From positions 62,001 to 126,000 of the forward strand of contig NZ_JAJAPW010000002.1 in NCBI RefSeq assembly GCF_020523925.1: a DNA stretch of 64,000 bases. Reading direction: 5' to 3'. The translations under genes and the position numbers were made by a program. The notes beneath the pieces were generated by a model that saw only the letters and a list, made by a program, of their open reading frames with translations, made no database searches and was not told the DNA's origin. The DNA comes from Neotamlana laminarinivorans (GTDB taxonomy: Bacteria > Bacteroidota > Bacteroidia > Flavobacteriales > Flavobacteriaceae). The stretch's first letter is position 1, and every line of letters starts with the position of its first letter. Positions 26,878 to 35,398 of the stretch are shown here, piece after piece.

Positions 26878-27531
26878 ATGTCAAATTATAAAAACCAAAC
26901 CGAAGCATTAAACGCACACAAAGATAGTTTTAGCAAAAAAGCCGATAAAACCACTAAAAAAGTTTACAGCGAAGGCTTAAATGCTGTGACAAAAAGCGGT
27001 GTTTTACAGGCGGCAAAAAAGATAGGTGATATTGCTCCAGAATTTTCATTAAAAAATGCTGTTGGCGAAATAGTTACCTTAAAACAGTTTTTAGAAAAAG
27101 GCCCTGTTGTGCTAGTTTGGTACAGAGGAGGTTGGTGTCCTTATTGCAATATAAATTTACAATATTTACAGCAAGAATTACCAAATTTTAAAGCAGAAGG
27201 TGCAAACCTATTAGCTTTAACGCCAGAATTACCCGACGCATCTATTAGCGCTTCAGAAAAGCATAGTTTAAAATTTGAAGTTTTAAGCGACGTTGGTAAT
27301 AAAGTAGCAAAAAATTATGGTGTAGTATTTAAACTAACCAACGATGTTGCAAATATTTATAATACTAAATTTGATTTAACTGCCTATAATGGAGATTCCA
27401 GTAATGAATTGCCGTTAGCGGCCACATATATTATAAACAAAAAAGGCGTTATTGAGCACGCTTTTTTAAGTGCCGATTACAGAGAACGCGCAGAACCAAG
27501 TGATATTACAACATTTTTAAAAAAAATGTAA
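26878..27531 (+). CDS. Peroxiredoxin-like (AhpC/TSA superfamily) protein
   Basis: 217 residues. A helical N-terminal region precedes a thioredoxin-fold domain (about 50-217) with WYRGGWCPYCNINLQYL. This carries the CPYC pair of the peroxiredoxin-like, PRX_like2 group, which often reduces peroxides with an unusual resolving cysteine. It is the first gene of a redox cluster with a TetR regulator 9 bases downstream and has a TetR-like operator in its promoter. Confidence 0.85.
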   Translation: MSNYKNQTEALNAHKDSFSKKADKTTKKVYSEGLNAVTKSGVLQAAKKIGDIAPEFSLKNAVGEIVTLKQFLEKGPVVLVWYRGGWCPYCNINLQYLQQELPNFKAEGANLLALTPELPDASISASEKHSLKFEVLSDVGNKVAKNYGVVFKLTNDVANIYNTKFDLTAYNGDSSNELPLAATYIINKKGVIEHAFLSADYRERAEPSDITTFLKKM

Positions 27532-27540
27532 ATTTGTAGC

Positions 27541-28104
27541 ATGCCAAGAACAAAAAACTATAACGAAACAGAAGTAATTGAAAAAGCCATGAATCTATTC
27601 TGGAGGAATGGTTATGAAACTACATCTATGCAAATGCTTGAAAAAGAAATGGGCATAAATAAGTTTTCAATATACGCGAGTTTTGGTAATAAAAATGGCG
27701 TTTTTTTAGAGAGCATTAAATGTTACAAACAAAAATTAAATAAACTTATAGCTAAGTTAGAGCAATCTACAAAAGGCGTTAAAGCTATTAAAACATACTT
27801 TTACGACTTTATTGAATTCTCAAAAGAAACTGAGTATGGCAAAGGTTGTTTAATAACAAATACAGCTAATGAGTTAAGTCCCGATGCCGATGAAAAAATA
27901 AAAGAGGTATTATCTAGTTTTACAAATGTTGTCCGCAATGTTTTTGTAAATACATTAAAACAAGAGAAACACCTAAACCAAACTTTATTAGAGGAACAAG
28001 CCGATTATTTAATTGTAGCAATGTTCGGGTTATCATCTGCAAGTCGTGTTTTTAATTCAACGCAACTAGAAAATTATATTGAAAATATATTTAATAACAT
28101 ATAA
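27541..28104 (+). CDS. TetR/AcrR family transcriptional repressor
   Basis: 187 residues. The HTH at about 8-50 reads VIEKAMNLFWRNGYETTSM, KEMGINKFSIYASFGNKNGVF. The C-terminal ligand domain contains GCLITNTANEL, typical of AcrR/TetR_C regulators with the conserved cysteine. Two near-identical palindromes, before the peroxiredoxin-like gene and before the AhpD-like gene, are its probable operators. The inducer is unknown; a redox or electrophile signal fits the neighbours. Confidence 0.88.
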   Translation: MPRTKNYNETEVIEKAMNLFWRNGYETTSMQMLEKEMGINKFSIYASFGNKNGVFLESIKCYKQKLNKLIAKLEQSTKGVKAIKTYFYDFIEFSKETEYGKGCLITNTANELSPDADEKIKEVLSSFTNVVRNVFVNTLKQEKHLNQTLLEEQADYLIVAMFGLSSASRVFNSTQLENYIENIFNNI

Positions 28105-28126
28105 GTAAAAATTTTTTAACACATAC

Positions 28127-28142
28127 CTAAACGTTTGTTTAG
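28127..28142. promoter_or_regulatory. Candidate TetR operator, site 2
   Basis: CTAAACGTTTGTTTAG, a palindrome with CTAAAC/GTTTAG arms. It agrees at 13 of 16 positions with site 1 (26834). It lies 23 bases after the tetR stop codon and 35 before the AhpD-like start, and contains a TTTG that could be a -33 box. Confidence 0.6.
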
Positions 28143-28176
28143 ATATAATAATAATTGAAACAGAAAAATAAAAATT

Positions 28177-28725
28177 ATGAGTACATTAAAAGTTCACAGT
28201 ATTGAGTCTGCACCAGCAGAAAGTAAACCATTATTAGAAGAGTCTGTAAAAAGCTTTGGTATGTTACCAGGCTTGCACGGTGTATTAGCTGAGTCTCCTC
28301 AAATTTTAGAAGGTTACAAGGTATTACACGGTTTATTTGCAAGTTCTTCATTTAATGCAGAAGAATTAACTGTAGTTTGGCAAACAATTAACGTAGAACA
28401 TGGTTGCCATTACTGTGTGCCAGCACATACAGGTATTGCACATTCTATGAAAGTAGATTCTGCTTTAACTGAAGCCTTAAGAAACCAAGAAAAAATGCCA
28501 ACTGAAAAATTACAAGTTTTACAAGATACTACTTTAAGTATTTTAAGAAACCGTGGTAATATTTCAGATGAAGAAATAAATAAATTCTACGAGGCAGGTT
28601 ATACAGAGCGTAATCTTTTAGATATAATTCTAGGATTAGCTCAAAAAGTAATAAGTAATTATACTAATCACATTGCTGAAACTCCTGTAGACGACGCGTT
28701 TAAAAAGTTTGCTTGGACAAAATAA
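28177..28725 (+). CDS. AhpD/carboxymuconolactone-decarboxylase-like peroxidase-related protein
   Basis: 182 residues. EHGCHYCVPAHTG supplies the E...CxxC..H catalytic centre of AhpD-like alkylhydroperoxidases. Length and the helical pattern fit the peroxidase-related subfamily. It probably reduces peroxides or disulfides. It has a TetR-type operator in its promoter and its own terminator downstream. Confidence 0.85.
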   Translation: MSTLKVHSIESAPAESKPLLEESVKSFGMLPGLHGVLAESPQILEGYKVLHGLFASSSFNAEELTVVWQTINVEHGCHYCVPAHTGIAHSMKVDSALTEALRNQEKMPTEKLQVLQDTTLSILRNRGNISDEEINKFYEAGYTERNLLDIILGLAQKVISNYTNHIAETPVDDAFKKFAWTK

Positions 28726-28742
28726 TTGAAGGAATTCAATTT

Positions 28743-28775
28743 AAAAAGAGCTAATATTAAATATTAGCTCTTTTT
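28743..28775. terminator. Terminator after the AhpD-like gene
   Basis: Arms GAGCTAATAT (28748-28757) and ATATTAGCTC (28761-28770) are flanked by A and T tracts, with T9 following on the plus strand. Confidence 0.8.
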
Positions 28776-28857
28776 TTTTACAACATGTTTAACTAATACT
28801 TTAATGTTAATTAAACAATTCTAAGTATATTTTATTAACAATAAAAAATGAAAACCT

Positions 28858-29544
28858 ATGAAAAACATAAAACCAAAAGTATTATTTTTTGATGTAAATG
28901 AAACATTGTTAGATTTATCACCAATGAAGGAACAAATTGGTGAAGCTTTAAATGGTAATAAGGATTTGCTAAAATTATGGTTTACTACATTATTACAATA
29001 TTCACTAGTAACCTCTGCAGCAGAACAATATTACAGTTTTGCTAATATTGGGGCAGCTACTCTTCAAATGGTTGCGGCAAATAATAATATTGAAATTAAT
29101 ACAAACAAGGCTGAAAACATCGTTACAAACGCATTAAGATCGCTTCCACCACATCCAGAAGTAAAACAAGCTTTAACACAATTAAAGGATGCTGGGTATA
29201 CGCTAGTAGCTTTTACAAACTCATCACAAGAAGGTTTAATAAAACAGTTTAAAAACGCAGACTTAACGAACTATTTTGATGACTTAATAAGTGTAGAACC
29301 AACCAATAAGTTCAAACCTTTTAGCAATACAAATGCTTGGGGAGCTAAAAAAATGAATATCCAGCCTAATGAAGCTATGCTAGTTGCAGCGCATGGTTGG
29401 GATGTTGCAGGAGCACTTTGGGCAGGTTGGCGAGCTGCATTTATAAGCAGGCCAGGGCAACAAGTATTTCCATTAGCGCCAAAAACAGAAATAGTTGCAC
29501 CAGATTTACAAATTGCTGCAGATACTTTAGTAGCTTATTTATAA
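28858..29544 (+). CDS. HAD-family haloacid dehalogenase type II-like hydrolase
   Basis: 228 residues, the usual length for L-2-haloacid dehalogenases. The nucleophile Asp is in LFFDVNETLLDL, motif II is FTNSSQ, and motif III/IV is SVEPTNKFKP and AAHGWDVAGALWAGW. It could dehalogenate short 2-haloacids (chlorinated or brominated compounds are common in seawater) or hydrolyse another ligand. It lies downstream of the redox cluster but after a terminator, so it is a separate transcript. Confidence 0.82.
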   Translation: MKNIKPKVLFFDVNETLLDLSPMKEQIGEALNGNKDLLKLWFTTLLQYSLVTSAAEQYYSFANIGAATLQMVAANNNIEINTNKAENIVTNALRSLPPHPEVKQALTQLKDAGYTLVAFTNSSQEGLIKQFKNADLTNYFDDLISVEPTNKFKPFSNTNAWGAKKMNIQPNEAMLVAAHGWDVAGALWAGWRAAFISRPGQQVFPLAPKTEIVAPDLQIAADTLVAYL

Positions 29545-29616
29545 AATATATTAAGCATAAATAGTTTAACTATTTATTTTAGAAGTTTATTTAAAATCAA
29601 ACATTTTTAAATAAAA

Positions 29617-29642
29617 AAAGCCTAACATTTCTGTTAGGCTTT
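29617..29642. terminator. Bidirectional terminator between HAD gene and tRNA-Asn
   Basis: Stem AAAGCCTAACA (29617-29627) and TGTTAGGCTTT (29632-29642) with a TTTC loop, flanked by A and T tracts. It serves the minus-strand tRNA transcript and the plus-strand HAD gene. Confidence 0.8.
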
Positions 29643-29645
29643 TCG

Positions 29646-29719
29646 CTCCTCAGGCTGGGCTCGAACCAGCGACCCTCTGATTAACAGTCAGATGCTCTAA
29701 CCAACTGAGCTACTGAGGA
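29646..29719 (-). tRNA. tRNA-Asn(GTT)
   Basis: 74 nucleotides on the minus strand, beginning TCCTCAGTAGCTCAGTTGG. The acceptor stem TCCTCAG pairs with CTGAGGA. The D arm contains AGCTCAGTTGGTTAGAGC, the anticodon loop is CTGTTAA with anticodon GTT, and the T arm is GCTGGTTCGAGCCCAGC. The CCA end is not encoded. No other tRNA lies near it. Confidence 0.97.
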
Positions 29720-29817
29720 AGGTTGTGCTTTGTCTTAGCGAGCGCAAATATATATATTATTTTAGTTTCTGCAAAACACTTTGAAAAATTTTTTAATTTT
29801 TTTTCAATTAAATATTA

Positions 29818-31161
29818 CTAATTAAATAGTGCTTTATAAATATCGTTTCCATTGGCAAATAACACTAAAGCTATAAGCATAAAGAAACCAACCATTTGCG
29901 CATATTCCATGAATTTATCACCTGGTTTTTTACCCGAAATTATTTCGTAAAGTAAAAACATTACATGTCCACCGTCTAAAGCTGGAATTGGTAATAAATT
30001 TAAAACACCAAGCATAATAGATAAAAATGCAGTAATTCCCCAAAATACTTGCCAGCTCCAAAATTCCGGAAATATATCGTAAATAGCTTTAAAACCCCCA
30101 ACACCTTTATATGCACCAGTACTAGGTGTAAATATCGCCTTTAACTGCCCCCAATATGATACTAAACGTTCTTTAGTTTTTGTAAAACCAACCGGAATAG
30201 ACTCGAAAAAGCCGTACTTTTTAGTTTCGAATTTGTAATAACCTAATTTTTCAAGATTGTCTTGTGTTACCCCAGATACTACAATACCAAATTTACCTTC
30301 TTTACTAACTTGCATCGGTAATATGGTTTTATTACCATCTCGCAAAATAGTAGCTTGTACTTCTTGACCTTTAAACTTTGTTAAGGCATCTTGTACTTGG
30401 TCTGAATATTTAGTTTCATAATCATTTATACCAACAACTATATCACCCTTTTTAATACCGCTATTTACATTCTTAGATGTATCTGGCACTTGTACTACAG
30501 CAAAAGGCATTCTTAAACTTATTAAGTCTTTTTCCTTAGAATCGATTAATTGGGCTAAAAAATCTTGTGGCATTGCAACTTTTGATTGCACACCATTTCT
30601 TTCAATAGTAATTTCTTTTCCAAATAAAACTTTCTCAGAAATTTCAGAATAGTTTTCAACTTTTACATCATCTACAGCTACAATATTATCGCCTGTTTTT
30701 AAACCAGCTTCGTTAGCTACAGTGTTTTCAATTAGCAAACCATCTTTTATATTTTCTACCGGTAAAAATTTATCGCCGTAATAATAACTCATTCCTATAT
30801 AAATAAGAATCGCTAATAAAAAGTTTACGGTTACACCACCAAGCATAATTATTAAACGTTGCCATGCGGGTTTAGATCGGAATTCCCAAGGTTGTGGTTC
30901 TTGAGCCATTTGCTCGGTATCCATACTTTCATCAATCATTCCAGAAATTTTTACGTAGCCACCAAGTGGTAACCAACCAATACCGTAAACGGTATCTCCT
31001 ATTTTCTTTTTAAATAATGAGAATTTCACATCGAAAAACAGATAGAATTTTTCAACTCTTGTTTTAAATGCTTTTGCAGGAATAAAATGTCCTAATTCGT
31101 GTAAAATAATTAATAAGGAAAGGCTCAGTAAAAACTGAGATATTTTTATTACAAAATCCAT
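29818..31161 (-). CDS. rseP: RIP metalloprotease RseP (site-2 protease)
   Basis: 447 residues. The zinc-binding HELGH is at H21-H25 in the first membrane helix. Two PDZ domains lie in the periplasmic part (about 130-300), and the third metal ligand motif PALDGGH is in a C-terminal helix. The enzyme cleaves anti-sigma factors within the membrane during the envelope stress response and clears signal peptides. Monocistronic, divergent from sco1. Confidence 0.93.
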   Translation of the reverse strand: MDFVIKISQFLLSLSLLIILHELGHFIPAKAFKTRVEKFYLFFDVKFSLFKKKIGDTVYGIGWLPLGGYVKISGMIDESMDTEQMAQEPQPWEFRSKPAWQRLIIMLGGVTVNFLLAILIYIGMSYYYGDKFLPVENIKDGLLIENTVANEAGLKTGDNIVAVDDVKVENYSEISEKVLFGKEITIERNGVQSKVAMPQDFLAQLIDSKEKDLISLRMPFAVVQVPDTSKNVNSGIKKGDIVVGINDYETKYSDQVQDALTKFKGQEVQATILRDGNKTILPMQVSKEGKFGIVVSGVTQDNLEKLGYYKFETKKYGFFESIPVGFTKTKERLVSYWGQLKAIFTPSTGAYKGVGGFKAIYDIFPEFWSWQVFWGITAFLSIMLGVLNLLPIPALDGGHVMFLLYEIISGKKPGDKFMEYAQMVGFFMLIALVLFANGNDIYKALFN

Positions 31162-31323
31162 AGTTTGTTTTCAGTCAATTTTTTATAATCGCACAAAAGT
31201 AAGCTTTTAAACCAACTTTAAAAAAAGTATTAATTACTCTAGTACCATTTAACATTAATTTATGCTCAGTATTAATTTTTAAGCTCTAATTTTCAATGTA
31301 TTTTTGTGTGAAATTTAAATGTT

Positions 31324-31998
31324 ATGTTGTCGTTTTTTAAAGTTTACAAGAAGTTTGCCATAGTTTTTGCCATTATTTCGGTTATTATACTAGTTTTAAT
31401 TTACAATACACTTAATGTTTACCAACCGCTAAACATTTACCAACCTGCTATGGTTGATGAACAATTGGTAGACAGCACCATACAGCACCAACGTAAATAT
31501 CATAAAATAGCCAATTTTAGTCTTGTAAACCAAAATGGTAAAACCATTACACAAGATGATTATAAGGATAAAATTTATGTTGCCGATTTCTTTTTTACCA
31601 CTTGCCAAACCATTTGTCCTATTATGACAAAAAACATGGCCGATATACAAAAAGAAATTAAAGATGACGATGAAGTTATGCTATTATCGCACAGTGTAAC
31701 TCCAGAAATCGATACTGTTGCTCAACTTAAGCGTTATGCTAAAGAAAAAGGTGTTATTGATAGTAAATGGAATTTAGTTACTGGCGATAAAAAACAAATT
31801 TATGAACTCGCTAGAAAAAGTTATTTAGCGGTAAAAGACTTTGGTGATGGTGGCCCTTTTGATATGATACACACCGAAAACTTTATGCTTATTGATAAAA
31901 AACGACAAATTCGTGGGTTTTACGATGGCACAAATAAAGACGATATTGAGCGTTTACTTAACGATATCGATATTTTAAAGGAAGAATACAAACAGTAG
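31324..31998 (+). CDS. SCO1/SenC family copper chaperone-like protein
   Basis: 224 residues. An N-terminal membrane anchor (about 10-30) precedes a thioredoxin fold with the copper-binding C94/C98 pair (TTCQTIC) and H183 in MIHTENF. SCO proteins deliver copper to the CuA site of cytochrome oxidase or act as redox sensors. No oxidase subunit is in this window. A structured dispersed element begins 10 bases after the stop codon. Confidence 0.9.
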   Translation: MLSFFKVYKKFAIVFAIISVIILVLIYNTLNVYQPLNIYQPAMVDEQLVDSTIQHQRKYHKIANFSLVNQNGKTITQDDYKDKIYVADFFFTTCQTICPIMTKNMADIQKEIKDDDEVMLLSHSVTPEIDTVAQLKRYAKEKGVIDSKWNLVTGDKKQIYELARKSYLAVKDFGDGGPFDMIHTENFMLIDKKRQIRGFYDGTNKDDIERLLNDIDILKEEYKQ

Positions 31999-32007
31999 TT
32001 GCCTGCA

Positions 32008-32095
32008 GCATTAGGGATTGCAGTGGATAGCTTTTGGCGAGGCGCGCATCGAGCCAAAACTAGTAACGAAAAGCCCGACCCTATAGGGGAATGCC
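32008..32095 (+). repeat. Structured dispersed element, copy 2 (Flavo-1-like candidate RNA)
   Basis: Begins GCATTAGGGATTGCAGTGG on the plus strand. Outer arms GCATT/AATGC close it. An inner stem pairs 32029-32038 (AGCTTTTGGC) with 32053-32061 (GCCAAAACT). A CCC-TATA-GGG hairpin follows AAAGCCCGA. It closely matches copy 1 (7964-8058). It starts 10 bases after the sco1 stop, on the coding strand, and lies ahead of the feo promoter. Confidence 0.75.
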
Positions 32096-32135
32096 CTAAA
32101 ACACTGTGATATTTAGAAAACTTTAAACCTGAAAC

Positions 32136-32166
32136 TTTGAACCTGAAACTTTTTACATTATTTTTG
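32136..32166 (+). promoter_or_regulatory. feo operon promoter, Bacteroidetes type
   Basis: TTTG at 32136-32139, a 19-base spacer and TATTTTTG at 32159-32166 fit the TTTG/TAnnTTTG consensus. The start site should fall near 32173, about 20 bases before the TTG start codon of feoA. Just before it, two copies of GAAACTTT/CCTGAAACTT repeat in tandem (32120-32153). Confidence 0.65.
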
Positions 32167-32192
32167 CTTCTTTAAAATCAATCTAAATAAGT

Positions 32193-32426
32193 TTGCAAGA
32201 TACTTTAGCTCATTTAAAAAAAGGTGAAACGGCCGTAATTACAGATGTGTCGTCTCGCGAAATTCCTTTAAAACTCTTAGAAATGGGGTGTTTACCCGGT
32301 AATACTGTAGAGTTATTACAGGTGGCACCACTCGCCGATCCTATTTATTTAAACATAAACGGTTCGCATTTAGCCATAAGAAAAGAAACGGCTGCGCTTA
32401 TTTTAATTGAAAAAACTGCTAAATGA
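32193..32426 (+). CDS. feoA: Ferrous iron transport protein A
   Basis: 77 residues from a TTG start; no ATG occurs upstream in frame. The SH3-like FeoA fold is shown by GETAVITDV, LLEMGCLPGNTVEL and the terminal LAIRKETAALILIE. FeoA is a small cytoplasmic partner of FeoB. Its stop overlaps the FeoB start by 4 bases (ATGA), so translation is coupled. Confidence 0.93.
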   Translation: MQDTLAHLKKGETAVITDVSSREIPLKLLEMGCLPGNTVELLQVAPLADPIYLNINGSHLAIRKETAALILIEKTAK

Positions 32427-34525
32427 GTAAACAAATAAACGTTGCTTTAATAGGAAACCCTAACACGGGTAAAACTTCGGTTTTTAACGCCTTAACGGGT
32501 TTAAACCAAAAGGTTGGTAATTATCCGGGTATTACGGTTGATAAAAAAGAAGGTATTTGCAAACTGCCTCGTGGACTTAAAGCGCATATTTTAGATTTAC
32601 CAGGAACTTATAGTTTAAACGCTTCATCGCTTGATGAAAGTGTGGTTATTGAGCTACTTTTAAATAAAAACGACAAAGATTTTCCTGATGTTGCCGTAGT
32701 TGTTACCGATGTTGAAAACCTAAAACGTAACTTATTACTTTATACGCAAATTAAAGATTTAGAAATACCTACACTTTTGGTAATTAACATGGCCGATAGA
32801 ATGGTAAAAAAAGGTATTTCTTTAAATATTAAACACCTAGAGGCACAATTACACACCAAAATTGCTGTTATTAGTACACGTAAAAATGAAGGTATTAACG
32901 AGCTAAAAGAGCTTATTACAAATTATGGCGTACTTAATACAACACCTTGTTTAAATATTAGTACTATTGATGATGCTTACTTTAGCAACTTAAAAAAGGC
33001 CTTTCCAAACCAATTACTTTATAAACTCTGGTTAGTAATTACACAAGATGTAAATTTTGGAAAAATACAGCGTAAAGATTTTAATGATATTAACGATTTT
33101 AAAACCAAAAGTACTGCCGACTTAAAGCGATTACAACAAAAAGAAACTATAAAACGCTACCAATTTATAAATGCTGTTTTAAAAGATGGCCTTAAAATAG
33201 ATTTAACTGCAGCTACCGATTTACGCATTAAACTAGATAGAATTTTAACGCATAAAGTTTGGGGTTACCTCATCTTTTTTGTGATATTATTTTTAATGTT
33301 TCAAGCCGTTTATGATTGGGCTGGACCACCAACTGATTTTATAGACGAAAGCTTTGCAGCCCTTGCCGACTGGGTTAAAAACACCTTGCCACCAGGCGTA
33401 TTTACCAACTTATTAGCCGAAGGTATTATTGCTGGTATTGGTGGTGTCATGGTTTTTATTCCGCCAATTGCATTCTTATTTTTATTTATTGCCCTGCTTG
33501 AAGAGAGTGGTTATATGAGTCGTGTTGTATTTTTAATGGACAATATTATGAAACGTTTTGGCCTTAGCGGAAAAAGCGTTGTGCCATTAATTTCTGGAAA
33601 CGCCTGTGCTGTTCCTGCTGTTATGGCCGCTAGAAATATTGAAAACTGGAAAGAACGCCTTATTACCATTTTAGTTACACCGTTTACTACCTGTTCGGCA
33701 AGGTTGCCTGTTTACGTTATAATTATTGCACTGGTAATTCCTGAAGGCACATTTTTAGGAATGAGTTACAAAGCTTTAACCTTAATGAGTCTTTATATTA
33801 TTGGTTTTTTAACAGCAATAGTTTCGGCTTATGCTTTAAATAAAGTTTTAAAAATAAAGAGTAAAAGTTACTTTGTAATGGAAATGCCAAGTTATAAAAT
33901 TCCGTTATTTAAAAATGTAGCTTTAAGTGTTTACGAAAAAACACGAACGTTTATTTTAGAAGCTGGTAAAATAATTTTAGCTATTTCCATTGTGCTTTGG
34001 GTACTTGCATCGTACGGTCCTGGTGATAATTTTAATAATGCTGAAACGATTGTAAAAACTGAAAATCCGACACTTTCTGAAACCGAATTAGACGATAAAA
34101 TTGCAGCACACAAGCTAGAATACAGTTATATTGGTATTGTTGGAAGAGCCATTGAGCCTGCCATTCGCCCGTTGGGTTACGATTGGAAAATAGGCATCGG
34201 GCTTGTAACATCGTTTGCAGCTCGCGAGGTTTTTGTGGGTACTTTAGCAACTATTTATAGTGTTGGTAGTGCCAACGATAATGAAGATGAAGACACCATA
34301 AAAAACAAAATGGCTGCCGAAACGTATAGTAACGGCACCAAGGTTTTTACTCTAGCAAGTGGTATTTCGCTATTGTTGTTTTACGCCTTTGCTATGCAAT
34401 GTATGAGTACGCTAGCCATTGTAAAACGCGAAACAAACAGCTGGAAATGGCCGATGCTTCAACTGGTTTTCATGAGTGGTTTAGCTTATGTTACCGCCTT
34501 AATTGCTTTTCAGTTTTTGAAATAA
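32423..34525 (+). CDS. feoB: Ferrous iron transport protein B
   Basis: 700 residues. An N-terminal G domain carries the P-loop GNPNTGKTS (11-19), G3 DLPG (58-61) and G4 NMAD. A GDI region follows, then a membrane domain with two Gate regions (SGNACAVPAVMAAR and AAREVFVGTL). FeoB imports Fe(II) across the inner membrane. It is overlapped with feoA and followed 26 bases later by a Cys-rich microprotein gene. Confidence 0.96.
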   Translation: MSKQINVALIGNPNTGKTSVFNALTGLNQKVGNYPGITVDKKEGICKLPRGLKAHILDLPGTYSLNASSLDESVVIELLLNKNDKDFPDVAVVVTDVENLKRNLLLYTQIKDLEIPTLLVINMADRMVKKGISLNIKHLEAQLHTKIAVISTRKNEGINELKELITNYGVLNTTPCLNISTIDDAYFSNLKKAFPNQLLYKLWLVITQDVNFGKIQRKDFNDINDFKTKSTADLKRLQQKETIKRYQFINAVLKDGLKIDLTAATDLRIKLDRILTHKVWGYLIFFVILFLMFQAVYDWAGPPTDFIDESFAALADWVKNTLPPGVFTNLLAEGIIAGIGGVMVFIPPIAFLFLFIALLEESGYMSRVVFLMDNIMKRFGLSGKSVVPLISGNACAVPAVMAARNIENWKERLITILVTPFTTCSARLPVYVIIIALVIPEGTFLGMSYKALTLMSLYIIGFLTAIVSAYALNKVLKIKSKSYFVMEMPSYKIPLFKNVALSVYEKTRTFILEAGKIILAISIVLWVLASYGPGDNFNNAETIVKTENPTLSETELDDKIAAHKLEYSYIGIVGRAIEPAIRPLGYDWKIGIGLVTSFAAREVFVGTLATIYSVGSANDNEDEDTIKNKMAAETYSNGTKVFTLASGISLLLFYAFAMQCMSTLAIVKRETNSWKWPMLQLVFMSGLAYVTALIAFQFLK

Positions 34526-34551
34526 TTTGAAAATAAAACGACTAATACCAC

Positions 34552-34686
34552 ATGAATAACTTGATACAAAACATACTCGTTATATCTACGTTAGTAGTTG
34601 CAGTGTTATTTTTATTGAAGAAATTTGTTTTTAAAGGCAAAAAATCTTCAAAAAAATCGTGTGGAAATGGTGATTGCGGTTGTTAA
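34552..34686 (+). CDS. FeoB-associated Cys-rich membrane microprotein
   Basis: 44 residues: MNNLIQNILVISTLVVAV starts a single membrane helix. A Lys-rich linker and a short tail ending SCGNGDCGC follow, with three cysteines. This is the small FeoB-associated Cys-rich protein seen after feoB in many Bacteroidetes. The cysteines may bind iron or link FeoB to the membrane; its role is not established. It ends 1 base before the convergent pgl stop. Confidence 0.88.
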   Translation: MNNLIQNILVISTLVVAVLFLLKKFVFKGKKSSKKSCGNGDCGC

Positions 34687-34687
34687 T

Positions 34688-35398
34688 TTATTTTATTTTT
34701 TTGGCTGCATCTTCATCTAAAAACCAATATAAATTACCACTTGTTGGCTTTACTAAAGCTGCCGGATAGTTTTTAGAAACTTCGGCAGTATTAATAATTT
34801 CGTCAACTTTTTCTGCTTTACTCGCTCCGGTTACTAAAAAAGCTACTTGCTTCGCATTATTAATAATTTTACCGGTAATAGACACACGCTTTTGTGCCGA
34901 TTCTGGATGTGTTGCCACAACGCAACTTTCGGCAGCATCCCAAAGGTTTATTTCGTGAGGAAAAATAGAAGCAGTATGCCCATCATCACCCATTCCAAGA
35001 ATAACTAAATCGAATTGCGGAATATCATGTTCTATTTCTAAAGTTTCATTTAAAACCATAGCATAGCGTTTGGCTTCTTCATTTGGGCACTCTTCACCTA
35101 AAACTCTAAAAATATTTTCTTTAGGCATATCAATTTTAGATATTAAATGCTCTACTGTCATTAAGTAATTACTCTGCTCGTGTGTTGGTGGTACGCAACG
35201 CTCGTCGCCCCAATACAAAAACACTTTGCTCCAATCTAAATCGTTAAAGTTTTCGGCGATATAATCAAAAATTACTTTTGGTGTACTTCCACCAGATAAG
35301 GCAATGGTTAATTTATCGTTAGTTCTAATTAATTCTTTTAAATATATCGCGAAGTATTTGGCAACTTCGGCTTTGTCTTTATAAATTTTCAGTTCCAT
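34688..35398 (-). CDS. pgl: 6-phosphogluconolactonase
   Basis: 236 residues. LTIALSGGSTPKVIFDYI, WGDERCVPPTHEQSNY and LGMGDDGHTASIFP are the conserved motifs of DevB-type enzymes. It hydrolyses 6-phosphogluconolactone in the oxidative pentose phosphate pathway. It overlaps the end of zwf by 20 bases, so the two form one operon; gnd is divergent from them. Confidence 0.93.
   Translation of the reverse strand: MELKIYKDKAEVAKYFAIYLKELIRTNDKLTIALSGGSTPKVIFDYIAENFNDLDWSKVFLYWGDERCVPPTHEQSNYLMTVEHLISKIDMPKENIFRVLGEECPNEEAKRYAMVLNETLEIEHDIPQFDLVILGMGDDGHTASIFPHEINLWDAAESCVVATHPESAQKRVSITGKIINNAKQVAFLVTGASKAEKVDEIINTAEVSKNYPAALVKPTSGNLYWFLDEDAAKKIK

Noticed and set aside
26878-29544. A halogenated-compound degradation island
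   Set aside because: The HAD enzyme is separated by a strong terminator from the TetR cluster and lacks the shared operator, so it is not clearly part of the same unit.
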